Assembly: GCA_030407085.1 (NCBI GenBank)
Contig: CM059584.1
Coordinates: 109,367,001-109,431,000, forward strand
Length of the DNA stretch: 64,000 bases
Direction: 5' to 3'
Source: Trichopria drosophilae
Taxonomy: Eukaryota > Arthropoda > Insecta > Hymenoptera > Diapriidae
Part shown: in pieces, positions 12,150-24,830 of the stretch
How positions within the stretch are numbered: the stretch's first letter is position 1
How the letters are laid out: every line of letters begins with the position of its first letter
The notes under the pieces: generated by a model
The model's database searches: none
The model's input: the letters and a program-made list of their open reading frames with translations, nothing else
Told to the model about the DNA's origin: nothing
Program-made: the position numbers and the translations under genes

Positions 12150-13879
12150 GTTAGTTTCCCACTAAACAATTGAAGTAAGCATCCGACAAATCGGTTAAAG
12201 CGTCCTGTAACGGCTGAAGCGACCCTCGACTCAGCCATTAGTTCTTAAACATTTTTCCGGAAGATTTTTCGCGAGTACCGTAATTGGAATCCACGTAATG
12301 GCGTACACGTGCGTTTTTTATTTGCATTACGGTAAAAACTCCGCGATTTTAAGCGATTTAAGTAGGGAAGGGTTTCCGAGAACGCTTCGTTAATTCAATC
12401 CAAGGTAGGGAATACTCACGAACGTGTCTTGAATACGGAAAACATTCGTCGGTAACAGCAATCGATCTATTGTTTTTTTTTTTTTTTTTTTATGTTGAAA
12501 ATGTTAGGAGAAAGTTTATTTATGTCGTGGAGGAAATTACGTGTGCTACGCAATCTTAAAATCAAATATCGACAGTAATAAGGCGGGACTTACCTCGCGT
12601 TTTTCATGAAGAACGCGTGTTTATGTTAGTACTGGAATCAAATGCTAATTTGATACTCGAGGGTTCGTATCCATGCAGTAATCAAGGGCTTTTTAGGGCT
12701 TCCACAGTAGTATTTTATCGACTGGACTGAAATTAAATGAACGTTAGGATCTGCGGAAGGGAAAGTTAATATTTTACTTGATTTTTAGAGAAAGATTGAG
12801 AAATACACATAAGATTAATTGAAATGTATAAAGATTAATGTTATTGATTACGTTAGGATGTGTTGTCAAGAAACTTCTTGTTGTAATTACGCAATTTTTT
12901 GCAAGAAATGTTCCGCAATCATTTATGAATGTTCATCAATAGACAGAAACTTCTTTCCATACAGATTAAGAATTGAGATTCTAACAGTCCTTCAATGTTA
13001 TTTTTCGATATAGTTAATATGTTGTACTTTTTACTTGATTAATTCAAACCAAACATTGATTCGAATAAAGGTAAATTAGGAGAGAATTCAGAAAGAAGAA
13101 GGGACATAATACTATACAACCTGAGGGTCGAACATTTTAATCTTAATCATGTCCAAACTTGTATGTTAAAATGATTTATTAATGTAATATGTAATTTATA
13201 ACTAAATACAAATATTTTTCTATAAATCGATCGTAAAATATCCTTTAAAATAATGGAAATATTATAAATAATTTAAATGTTCTTCATAAAAAAATGAATT
13301 GAAATAGTTAGAGTGTAAATCCAGTTGAGATATGTAAAATAAGTAATAATTGTACATGTGTAACTGTGCAAAAACACTATAACTTAATTTTCAGTGATAA
13401 TATTTCAGATATAATCATAATACATTTATGGAAATTAAATTTAACTTGTGAGTTACATCTGTCGTCAGAAATTTTTTCATTTTTAAACCCTTAGTCACTG
13501 GTATTTATACAGATTAATACAGTCAATATTTTTTATTTTGGGGTGTTCTTCAAAGAATCTGTAAAGCAGATTTGCGTGCTCTATTACAGAAAATGGAGAT
13601 AACAAGAAAAAATCGCAAAAATTAACATATATATTACCAGAAAAAAATTTTTTTAGGGGATCATTTTAAGTTAAAGGTACTTTTATTATTACGTATTTTT
13701 CGCTGAAGACATTCTAATACAATGTATTAATTAAAAAATGTGAATTAGAAAATTAAAATGATCATTAAAATTGGACTTTAATTAGTTAAACTGGTAAGCT
13801 TTCCTGGCTTATGCGATTAACACCTGAACTGATATTTGCTTATAATTTAGTATTTGGTATCACAATCTAAGTTTAAAAA

Positions 13880-13965
13880 TGCATATTGTACTATTTTCGA
13901 GTTGGCTCGTCAAGATTCCGATGTCAAAATTGAGTTTCAACCACCAAGAATTTCAATATGATGAC
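13880..13965. mobile_element. Fragment of foldback family A
   Basis: The stretch attttcgagttggctcgtcaa, then gattccgatgtcaaaattga and accaccaagaatttcaatat matches the left arm of the large foldback at 54729-56023 (about 54833-54903). Only this short segment is recognisable. Confidence 0.55.
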
Positions 13966-14149
13966 TTAACTCTGAGGATCACATGTACATAATTTTACCT
14001 TGAACAATACTTTTTACTAGTAAAACAAAGTGAAACAACAAATTTGGAATGATCATTTTTTATTGCCCAAACCCTGCTCTTTCGAGCCGTGTATCAAAAA
14101 ATACCGGAAATTTTAAAGTAAACAAAATTACGAGTGTTTATTTAACTAA

Positions 14150-14850
14150 AATAAAGAATTTTGTAGTTTTTTTCACTTATCGTTATTTTTTTATCATTTT
14201 CCACATTATAATACCTCAGATATTTATAAATATCGCGTAAAAAATGTTTGTGCTACAAGATAGAACGATTGTAAGAAATTAAATTTCAAAATGGCGGTCC
14301 AAAAATGCCTACTGAAGTCGATTATTTTAAAAAAATCGTAGTCGCATGTATTCAATGGATTGTACCAAATGAAATCACTTCAAACTTGATACCTGACGGT
14401 TTTGGGTTCGTTAAGTCCAAATGTGATGTTAGTTTTCAAAAATTCAAAATGGCGGATCCACAATCCGGAATCAGCTCCCCTAAAAACTACCAAAAAAGAA
14501 GTGATTTCGTTTGATTTTAATAAATACGTTTGCAATGTTGGATCCAACATTTTGAATGTTTGAAAACTTACTTCAAATTTTGAGTCAGCGACACCAAAAA
14601 ACCTCGGGAACCAAGTTTGAAGTGATTTCATTCGGGTTAGTCGACTGAGATTTTACACGCAACTATGATTTTCAAAAAACATCGAATTTGGTATCCATTT
14701 TGAAGAAGCCATTGTGAAATTTAATTTTTTTCTCTAGTTCTATCATCTAGCCCAAACATTTTTAACGCGATATTTATGAATATCTGAGGTATTCTAATGC
14801 GGGAAATGATACAAAAATAACGATAAGTAAACAAAAATTCAGTAAAAATC
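14150..14850. mobile_element. Foldback element carrying AAAATGGCGG motifs
   Basis: The left arm (cttatcgttattttt, then acctcagatatttataaata, aacgcg-type block, tagaacgat) is mirrored in the right arm (tatttatgaatatctgaggt at about 14773, aacgataagta at about 14820). The turn is near 14500. The arms diverge by several percent to tens of percent. AAAATGGCGG occurs at 14288-14297 and 14446-14455. Short frames on both strands are by-products of the inverted structure. Confidence 0.7.
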
Positions 14851-17800
14851 CTGATTTTTGGTGAATAAATGCTCATAATTTTGTTGTAATTGAATTGAGT
14901 TATTACTAAGTAAGTTATTATTATTATCCGTTGCTATAGGCGTATTCGATTCTAATTCAAAATAAACCAAATTATTTTTAAACAAATTGGATTTATATTT
15001 ATGAATTTTTTAATTCAATGATTTCAAACATTTTCAACATCGTATATATATTTTGTTTTTAAATTTTAATTTATTTAATAAAATCGACCCTGGTAGAAAT
15101 CTATCCATTTTATTCTTATTCTATCCATTTCCCCTGTACCTTTCACATAGTAAATATGTAAATTGTCTAATATTTACCCAATAAATGGGTTGATTTCAAC
15201 TAGGGGAAATAAGTCATTAGTTTAATCAAAATCAAATAAAGAAGGGATTGAACCATAAGTAATTAAATTATAATCAAATATTATGACTTTTAGACATACA
15301 AAACTATATTACACCACTTAATATTAACAGGATTCACTTAAGTAATAATGAAATTTGAGAAATCATTATAAACTCCTAGAATTTTTAAATTGACTTAATA
15401 AAAGAGTATCAGATATATTAAGTAATCCCGATAGAATTGAGGAAAATACATCGACTATAAATGTATGAGAAAGTAACACTTTTACTTGTTTTTTTTTTCG
15501 AAAAGCAACCCTAGAAATTGACCCCAAATTCTTCTATTTTCTGGACCTTCAATTTTGAGTCGAAATGTATGGGAAATGAAACTATACGATGATTATTTCG
15601 TAATATTTCACATATAAAATTTAACGGGAGGATAATATTACAAAAATTCTTGACAAAAACTTTTCTTGTTAACATTGATTAAGTATTCGTTTTCATTTTA
15701 ATTATTTAAATTAAGTATTACGGCCTTCTAAGGGAGGACGCAATTACGATAGAGAAAAAAAAAAGAAATCATTATTAAAGATATCAAAAATAATATTGTT
15801 CTTGAAATAATGACTAATTTAACAATTCAGAAAGTTTTCAAAGTAGAAAAATGTCTGGAATAACAAAATGTCTGAGACATTATCTTAAAATAAGTTTTAT
15901 AGTAATATCACTGATTGAAGGCCCCCTGCGAATAATCCCTGATAACAGAACCAATAACAATAATAGCTTTTTTTAAACATTCCGCGAACTTGTTTTGTTC
16001 AAATTTTATTTCGTTGCCAATAGAATTTTAAAAGAATTACAAAATGTCTTCAGAATGAGCTCATAACTTTCGAGTATGAACATTTTTTTTTCTTTTTCAA
16101 CGGAAGTGTTAATTAATCTTGTTCGACATTTTTTTGGTATTCACATCAAATGTGTAAAAGTGCCAGAACGACCTCGAGAATTTTAAAATGTATTTTTTTG
16201 TGGTTTTCGACTGTTTTGGTTGGAAATAGACCTTATCGACCGGGTCATTTTAGTCTCAAATTACACGGTGTCAAAAATATCTACATTCTTTTGTATTCTT
16301 GAAGTTTTCCGAGGCTCATTAAGAACAATTTTCACTTCCTCTCATCATTCTCTTTCTAAAGAAATTTGTATGAATATTGTCCTGTGCATTGTGTTGAGTA
16401 AAAAGTTGTTAAATATGTGAATGTAGAAAACAGTTACTTGTTAAGTAATTTACAATAAATGTAAGAGTATTTGGAAATTAATTGCTAATATTTTAAAAAT
16501 TTCTTTGATACTTTAAATTAGTAACTATGTTGCGTTTTTTTTTGATATTGCAAAACAAATTTTAAATTTTCACAATTTTTCCAATTCCACAAACCAATTA
16601 TCCACTTCGATACACATTAACTCTCGTTAATGGCTGTATTACAATTTAGAATATGTTAATAAGCATGATATAAAAAAAGTTTTTTATTTTAACGATCAAA
16701 GTAAAAACTTAATGAAGAACATTAAAATATTTCCATTCGCCTCCAGCGATACGCGTTGAATAAAAACATTTTTTATTAAATCATAACTTTTCTCATTCGC
16801 AAACGGTTAAATACAAATTAGAAATTAAAATATGTGATGCATTGTCATATAGCTACATGCATTGTATGCAGGTTTTTATTTCATTTTAATTCAGTCCTCG
16901 TCAGAATGACAAAAGGTAGGGGGGGGGGGGTATTCATCAAGTAGATGAAATAAGACCGAGACTCAACGACGCAGAATTCAACTCCACTTAGAACAATAGT
17001 TTTTCAATTTACTTCGCAACTCGGTTTCCTAATTTACGTATGTGTATTAAATTACACGTGGAAAGGTAAAGAATTTGAAAATCATTTTACTTCGAATATC
17101 AAAATTATTTAAAATTATTCAGTAGAACAATCGTAATTAATTATTTCTTGATGATTTTAGAATTAATTACTGATTTTTAATCAGATTGTCTACGTTTTGA
17201 TTTTTTTATAATATTCGAGGAAGTGTATTTAAGAAAGTTAAACGCAGTAGAGCAATGAGATATAATCAAATCACCATTCTGCTACTAAACTCCAGAAATA
17301 AAAATTAGTAAATTAATTCAGTATAATATTTATTTTTAGGTTATATTTTTAAGGGTGCCCAAAAAATATTGTTTAAAGGTACAAATTAATGCATGCTAAA
17401 AATTACGATACGTATAGTAATATTTACCACAATGTTTGGAAATTGTACCATATTGTAAACATTGCTATACGCATTGTAAATGTTACCATACATATTGTAA
17501 ATGTTAATATACCTTTTTCTTCGTGTATCTGAGACTTATTGCCCACGGAATTGAATATTTTACCATTTTTTGTTGTATTTTTTAGTATATTATCGTTAGA
17601 TTTCAGATTTTTTTTGTAATTCAGGGGGATTTTAGCATTTTCCAATGTTATATTGTGTGATGCGTTTAGTAAAATCGTTATATTTACCATTTTAGATATT
17701 CCAGGAGATCTTTGTGGAACATAACATGTTTTTCTCGTGTGATATTTATCACTGTTTATCAGCTTAATAGAATATTGTTGATCTGAAATTGGTAAAAAAA

Positions 17801-18755
17801 AACGAAGGTTTTTCTTCTTGTAGAATCGAAATTTATAACTTTCTTCGTAGTGGCTGTTTATACGCATGCACGATTAACAAATCACTGTTTTTGTTGAAAT
17901 TCAATTTTGTTTACATTTCTATTTGACTTTCTATCGACGTATCTGTAATAAAATTGTTTTCATGTTCCTTGAGCATTCGGATTTATTTTTAGGATTTTTT
18001 TGTGGTTATACGCGTAATGCATCTCCATCAGATTATGTTCTTTGACATCACGTATAGGCATTTACGTCGGCATGTAAACAAGTTAGGATCCATTAACAAT
18101 TTTGTACAAAAAGTCAATATTTTTCGTCTAATTTTCAAGTCTATGCTTTCTGTCGTCACAATTTTAATTTGGTTTAATTTGTTTTTAAATTGTCTGCAGA
18201 CATCGAGGTTACATTGAATGTTATGTTCATTATTGAAAGAAAAGGTCAAAATAATGTATTTTAAATTTTAGCAATGACATCATATTTTTAAATCATATTT
18301 ATAATGGTTAAATTTATGATTAATTTATTGATGTCAAATTCATTTACAATAGTGTAGAAAATTATTTTCCTAGTAGGTTATATCTGCGATTATGTACAAT
18401 AGTCGCAACTATCTAATACAATCGTATGGATTTGGTATAGCTGTGAACTCATATCAGTTCAAAATAAGGCTGCTGAAATACTATTCGAAATAAGCGATTG
18501 CGTTTATTGGTTGGGGAAGTCCTCTTTTGTTTGAAGTAGCCTGAGGTATTTGTCGATAACAAGTCTTAGTTCTTCGTCGATATATCTGTAGATTTTAATT
18601 GTAGACATTTTTTTACCAACGGGTCCTGATATACGAGACAAATGTTCCCCGTTAAGTAAAAAAAAGTTTCTCTTATTAGATATGTCGCTTCCTAATGTTT
18701 TATTAAAAAATTTATGAAAAAAAATAGGTATTTTTTATTTTCTTAATTTTACAAA

Positions 18756-19674
18756 TTACACAGGCTAACAAAATTTATACCCAGAAAACGGACTCTACTT
18801 TTCCGGAGCTTTTTGTGATATCCTAACCTAAAAAAACAAAAAAAAAACATTTTTTGGCTATGTTCAGTAAGTTTTTGTGGCGGAACAAAATTATTATTTG
18901 CAAATTGGTATGAACAATATTAAGGTGTTATTTCTTAGCTTTCAAATGCTTTTTTAGTAATTATGATACGATTTTTTGCATTGAATTATCGAATTTTTGT
19001 CAAGGAACAATTATGATTTTCATACATGTAAGTAAATGTGTAATTATGAAAGTAACTAACAAACTAAGATCGCCTTTCTTGCTGAAACTTCTTGTTTTAC
19101 GTCAAGACTGTGAAATATCTTACCCTAAAAGTGTAAAAAACACAGCTTTTGCCCATTTTCCGTAAGTTTTTGTGTCGGAATAAATTTTTTATTCGGAATT
19201 TGACGAAAAATAGATTAAAATACATTCATCAAAAACCTGAATATATTTTTCCGACAGTTTTCTATATGCTCAATCAAAATCTGCTAATATAATTGCTCCA
19301 AGGCGTCAAAATTTTGAGATATCCTAACCTAAAAGTGCAAGAAAAAAAAATCATAATCGTGGCTTGACAAAAACTTCGATAACTCATTGGAAAAAAATCG
19401 TACGAAATGACTAAAAAATCATTTTAAAATTCATGAATAATGCTTTAATCTGGTTTCTTGCCAAAGAGGGAAGAAGAATTTTGCTCCGCCATAAAAACTA
19501 ACTGAATATGAGCAAGTACAATGTTTTTTGCACTTTTAGGTTAGGATAGCTCGAAATCTTGATGTGATGGAACAATTCTACGGTCAGATTTGGATTCAGC
19601 TCATTGACAACCTTCGAGAAAGTATAGACAAATTTCTGGGTATGGAGATTGGCTTCATTTTTTTGCCTGTGTTA
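18756..19674. mobile_element. CAC-ended DNA transposon remnant with TTA duplications
   Basis: CACAGGC at 18759-18765 and GCCTGTG at 19665-19671 are flanked on both sides by TTA. The ends stay similar further in: 'atacccagaaa' near 18778 is mirrored by tttctgggtat near 19633. CAC termini with a 3-bp duplication resemble CMC (CACTA-like) elements; a PIF/Harbinger-like origin is an alternative because TTA fits that target too. Inside, the phrase gatatcctaacctaaaa recurs three times in direct and once in inverted orientation (18820, 19108, 19318, 19537). No transposase frame remains. Confidence 0.65.
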
Positions 19675-19714
19675 TTGGTATCCTGACGTTTTTGATATCG
19701 ACGATGAAGCATCT

Positions 19715-19775
19715 GAAGTGAGGTTTTGAAAATCCAAAATGGCGGATGATTATATGGCGGACGAATTTAGAATAT
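19715..19775. repeat. ATGGCGG-bearing repeat fragment
   Basis: The phrase gaggttttgaaaatccaaaa followed by tggcgg, then a second atggcgg, parallels sequence at 32530-32575 and 63330-63370. It is probably the eroded end of a foldback related to those elsewhere in the window. Confidence 0.4.
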
Positions 19776-22700
19776 TTTCTTTAGAAATTTAATCTGACCT
19801 AAGGTATTTCTACTCCAAAATTTTAGGAAAATTAAAAAAATACCTTTAAATAATTTTTAAGAAAGTACTTGTGTACTCAATTTCACTAAAGTCGGTGATT
19901 TTCACTTCCCTAGTGTTATTTTTTAGATTTGTCAAACGTGTAGAAGTAAACACACTAATTTGCTAAGGGTATTAGTACACTTTTAAGCATTTTTTCCTTT
20001 TACAAAAAGCAAACTGCAGTTTGCGAATCACTTTGATGGTTAAGGTTTTAAAGAATCACAAACACAAACAAGTCGATTCGCTAATACATAAATTTAAGCT
20101 ATATCGGTTTTAAGTGTGCTTGCTCCACGCTCGCATATTTTCTCCTCCGGTAAACACGTTTCTGACTCATAAAGTACGAACTTATCGGTACGTAATTGTA
20201 CTTACTGTAATCGTACGAAAGCAAACATTTTAAGGAAGTTCTGACGCTGAATATTAAGTACGCTGAAAAATATTGAATCATAATTTTCAGTGATTCAATT
20301 TCATTACCGATGATAGAGAATCAAGATATTTCGAGGAAAAAATTTTTAATACACGAGAATTAGTAGCTTTTTACGCACGATTTTCAGAAATCATTCTTTT
20401 GTTGAGAACAAAATTTCCAACAGCCTCATGTTGCCAATTATTCTTTTAAAAAATGTCTGTGTTTACTGTGTACACAAAATTATATACAATAACCAAAAAA
20501 AGGATGTTTTCTCAAAAAAAAAAAAACATCAAATAAATTCATCAGCAGCAAAGAAATTGCGTAGTATCTGTAGTCGATTCTTTTCATGTGGTCCATGTTG
20601 TTATTGTTAGAGCTTTTTGTATACATTGAAGTATTTTCCTGCTGAATTTCCTGCATGGCGAAGGAATTCAGTATTTAGTAACATATGACAACGTCTGTCA
20701 GTTATATTTATTGTCATATCAGAAGGCATGGGGTGTCCCAGGAGGAAAATAAACGCCATGTGGTTTAATCCGTACTATCTTTCCTTGTAGGCAGATTTTA
20801 ATATCACAATTTGAAGATATTTGAAAGACTTTCCTCGGATAGTGAGATTTTAAAAGTCAGACCAAATTATCATAGCAAATCTAGTAATTATAAACATGTA
20901 ATCCTTTTCGACAAGGAAATCGTTTTTGGGGAATTTTGGGTTATATGTAATGCAATTAATTTTTTAACATCTTTTAGGAGTTTTATTGTTTTATTCAAAT
21001 TTAGGTGTAATGTTTTAATTTTGTTATTCTTCGAAAGCTGTTTTAAAACCCAAAATTAACGACGTATCCCGATATACAAAGAAGGGTTACACCCTCATCC
21101 TTCTTTCCGGTCTGATATCCATCAAGGAGAAGCCACCTGCCAAATTTCAACTTATTTCGTTCAGCTGTTCCCGACATCTCGCAAACACAAGATTTGACAT
21201 ACTTATACATTAATATCCAAGAGTCCCGAAAAATAAGTTTGCTTTTTTTGTCTATTCATTTTTTAAATACACAGAAAATATTCAAGTTTGCGCCAATATG
21301 CTGCTGGAGTTTTGTAATGAACTGTGTTTTAAGTTACTAGCTAATTTAGTAATATGTAAGGTGTACTTCAGAAAGGAAAAATCTTTTGTTGACTAAAAAA
21401 TGTACGATTATTTCTGTACATGGATTTTTACTGCAAAAAACGATACAAAAATAATCTATTTTAACGATATATGATATTTTGAATATTAAAAATATGTTGT
21501 CTTCTTATTTTTCCTTTTAACTAAAAAAAAATCTTTGTACTGGAGATGTACACGTACGAAAATCTCCAAGAACTATTCTAATGTCATGTAGTATGCAAGA
21601 TTTAAAATTTAACACGATCTAACCTGATAGACTACGGAAACACAGTTTAAGTTAGTTTCCCCAAAGTCTTAATATAGATATTTGTCAATATTTTCGTATC
21701 GACTCCCCGTTTCTATTTACGTCAGTTAGACGCAGCTTAAATTTTGTAATTTACTAATAATTCAGATATTTTTGATGTCGAAGATACAATTAAATGTTTT
21801 CTTTGTTTAATCAGGAGGAAAATACCATGGCGCTAATGTCAAAACAACATTAATAAATCTTGAATAGACTAGATATCATTTTAACGTGGTTGATCTAAAA
21901 TAAATGCAAACAAACAATAGTTAAAAAAAACTAGTAAATATTTGTCGTATATTTAAGAGTAAAAACGTTAAGATTAGGGAATTAAAACGAATGATCCGAA
22001 AATCTGCGCATTAATTGTTATTCGGTTTTTTAATCCACATTTTATCATATGTAAGTTAGTGCAAGATTTTAAGATGATTCATCAACATTAATATAATAAC
22101 TAAGTGTCGATTAAAATGTTAAATTCGTGAACAATGATTCGTCATTTAATTGTTTAATTAATTATTAATTAAACTTCTATCTCTGCTAGTATTGTCAAAG
22201 TATGAAACTCAATAATTTTATGAAAATATTTATATACAAAAGAGAAAAACAGTTCTATCAAAATTGGAAAAGTTATTAAACTAATACTATATATTACTAT
22301 AAATTCGATTCTCGTCGAAGTAAAAATCAGAATACAAATGATTATATTAAAGTAGTAAGTAGTAAGCCCTATAAAAAAAATATTATTGTTTCATTAGTAA
22401 TTGGCTGAATTAAAAGTCTTTTTTGTTTTATATATCATCCAAAATCTAGTTTTCGTTCAGTCTTTTTTGGGAACGGTGCAAATATAGTAACTTTTGTAAT
22501 AGTTTTTGGGAATTTCAAATTATATTAATGACGCGTCAGTCAAAACTAACAGTTTTCGATAGGGGCGATGCTCACGTTTTTTTTAAACCTTATGACTTCC
22601 GGTTCAGTGGCAATGGAATGGAATGCACAAATTTTAGTATTAAACATTTTACTAAATGAAAACACCTGTGTTTTTTTTTCGAAGAAAAGACTTTTTTTGT

Positions 22701-24439
22701 CTGTACTTTTATAAAAAATTATTCAACTATTCTTTAAATATCCTCAATTTTTTTTTAATTTAGTAAAAAATTTAACAATTTTTTGACATTCTCGACTGTA
22801 GAATCATTCGATAACTTTTATAAGAAAATGTTTGTTTGCGACACTTATTTGTTTATAAATGCTGTTAAATTGGTCATTTTTAAATAAAAGTATCGCGGCG
22901 TTAGTCATATGCCTGGTCAAAATCCAAAATAAAAAACAAATGCTGATGCCACGATATACGGCAGAGTAATCCGGAAGCACCGCCCTATAAAATGTAATAA
23001 AAAAGACTTTAAACAAAACGATGTATCAGCAAGAATTAGCAGCTCATTTATGGCTTCGGGTTTATTTAACGATTATTATCGCCCCTAGATAAGCTATGAC
23101 TGGATCGCAAGTTACGTAATGCATCGCACGTTGTAAAAAGTGAATATTGGCATTTTGGCAACCTGCCATTTTGTACCCATTGTAATTTTTGGCACGTTGT
23201 ACGGCAACAAAACGTAAGCCTGGAAAAGTTTGAAAGACTGGAAATCATTTCAAAGGAGAATTTCGATGCTAAAAAACATTCCATTTAATTTGTTCGTAGT
23301 TCATATTTTAGTTAGTTAATGATACGAAGTGAAGTATTAAATTTAAGACAATTCGTAATGTTCATCTTTAAATATTAGAATGTACAGAATTCGAAGTATG
23401 CATAACTTATTTGTTAGGTTCGTCACGCAAACCACGAGCTATTGACACACCCATTTTCTTGTGTTATCCAGACACGAGCACTTCCATCAAAAAGATAATA
23501 AGAATTCGCTATGAATCATAAATAACAATAATTATATTGGATCGCGAACGTTTTGGACATTTGTGTCCGTTATCTCTGTACTATCTTATACACATGTGGG
23601 CGAAAACATCCTGCTCAAGTCGATATCGTTCCTTATTTCCGGTTAAAATGGAAAGAACACTGCATATTTTTGTTTGTTAATTTAATTGTTTAGTTTATTG
23701 TTGTATCAATGACAAATTTTGTCAATTGTTTTTATCCTTATTTGTAATAATAAAAACATGTTTATTGATCCTTTATCCTCATTTCTTAAGACGATAATTG
23801 AAATGGAGTATTACAAAATCAACAGTAAATACGAATCGGCCTTTCATTAAGAAGTTAATTCATGAAACTAAATAATATCATAAATAACAATATAATCGTA
23901 ATAAAGAACCTGAGGAATTTGCATAATTAATCTTATCATTTCATAAATCAAAGTGATCTCTTATTGCTGGAATTCTGCAGTCATCGTGTTTTGTGTTATT
24001 CAATGTTTTCTGTAACATATGTGTTAAAAAATATTATGAAAAATAATGTTAATATTTATTATGCATTTCGGATAAAGACAACGAACTTTACAAAATTTAC
24101 AAATTAAAGAAAGGTTAAATGAACACGAATAAACAAACAAATGATTTTTATTGTTTATATAATTATATAATATTAATTTTGTTTAGTAGAAAATAAAGGA
24201 AATTAAATGATTTTAAATTTATTTTATTATAATCTGTTCAAACTTTCTTTATTATTTTTTAATTTTTAAATGTCTGGTTGCAGTTTTTAATTGTGTTAAA
24301 TTGACATAAAAGCTATGTTGGATATTTTTGTTTCCCAATGTCAAATTCAAAATTATTTGCATTAGTTAGAATAAACTTGAATTTTAGTAATGTTGGTAAC
24401 TTGTCAAATTTTTTTACAATTTTTTAAATAAAAATAAAA

Positions 24440-24495
24440 ATCAGGACCGAATACGAGAAATGGGATGCGACGGGACTTGAACCCGGGACCTTTTA
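24440..24495 (-). repeat. tRNA-like (SINE-type) fragment
   Basis: On the minus strand GGTTCAAGTCC (24473-24483) is close to the RNA polymerase III B-box / T-loop consensus GGTTCGANTCC. It sits in a ggtcccgggttcaagtcccg context, as in a tRNA T arm. No matching A-box half or cloverleaf was found upstream, so it is more likely a tRNA-derived SINE tail than a functional tRNA. Confidence 0.4.
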
Positions 24496-24623
24496 TTTTC
24501 ACGTAATTTTTGTGCGGACGTTTATGAACGTTTCAAATTTATATGAATGAATGAAATAATGTTTTTTGAAATTTATAAATAACTTTTAATAAGGTTTTAA
24601 TTTTCGACCGATTTATAAATTAA

Positions 24624-24830
24624 TATATTCTTAAATAGTTTTGGTTTTTTTCGGTCATATAAATAAAAGAATTAAAAATAGTCGAGTTTATTAAAAATTA
24701 AAAATTTGTTTGTTCCTCTTCCTCTAATTTTAAAATTATTATTTACATTTAACTATTATATTAATTTTACACTATTTTTAATTCTATTATTTATGTGACC
24801 GAAAAAAAACCAAAACTATTTAAGAATATA
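24624..24830. repeat. Inverted repeat with about 60-bp arms
   Basis: The left arm, tatattcttaaatagttttg then gttttttt cggtcata, is mirrored by the right arm, tgaccgaaaaaaaaccaaaa then ctatttaagaatata. A roughly 90-bp AT-rich spacer separates the arms. Very likely a MITE; termini and target duplication cannot be fixed. Confidence 0.65.

Noticed and set aside
14305..14631. Overlapping frames on opposite strands
   Set aside because: They lie in the arms of a foldback and mirror each other, as expected for inverted non-coding sequence.
17424..17867. 147-codon minus-strand frame, the longest non-repeat frame outside the gene
   Set aside because: Low-complexity, AT-driven composition with no recognisable domain. 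Part of it (17440-17510) is an imperfect tandem repeat, so it is probably chance.
22556..23095. Possible element with ATAGGGGCGAT-like inverted ends
   Set aside because: The short end words match inversely, but the sequence just inside them does not, so the pairing may be chance.
24440..24495. A functional tRNA gene
   Set aside because: Only the T-arm/B-box half is visible; there is no A box, anticodon arm or acceptor pairing.
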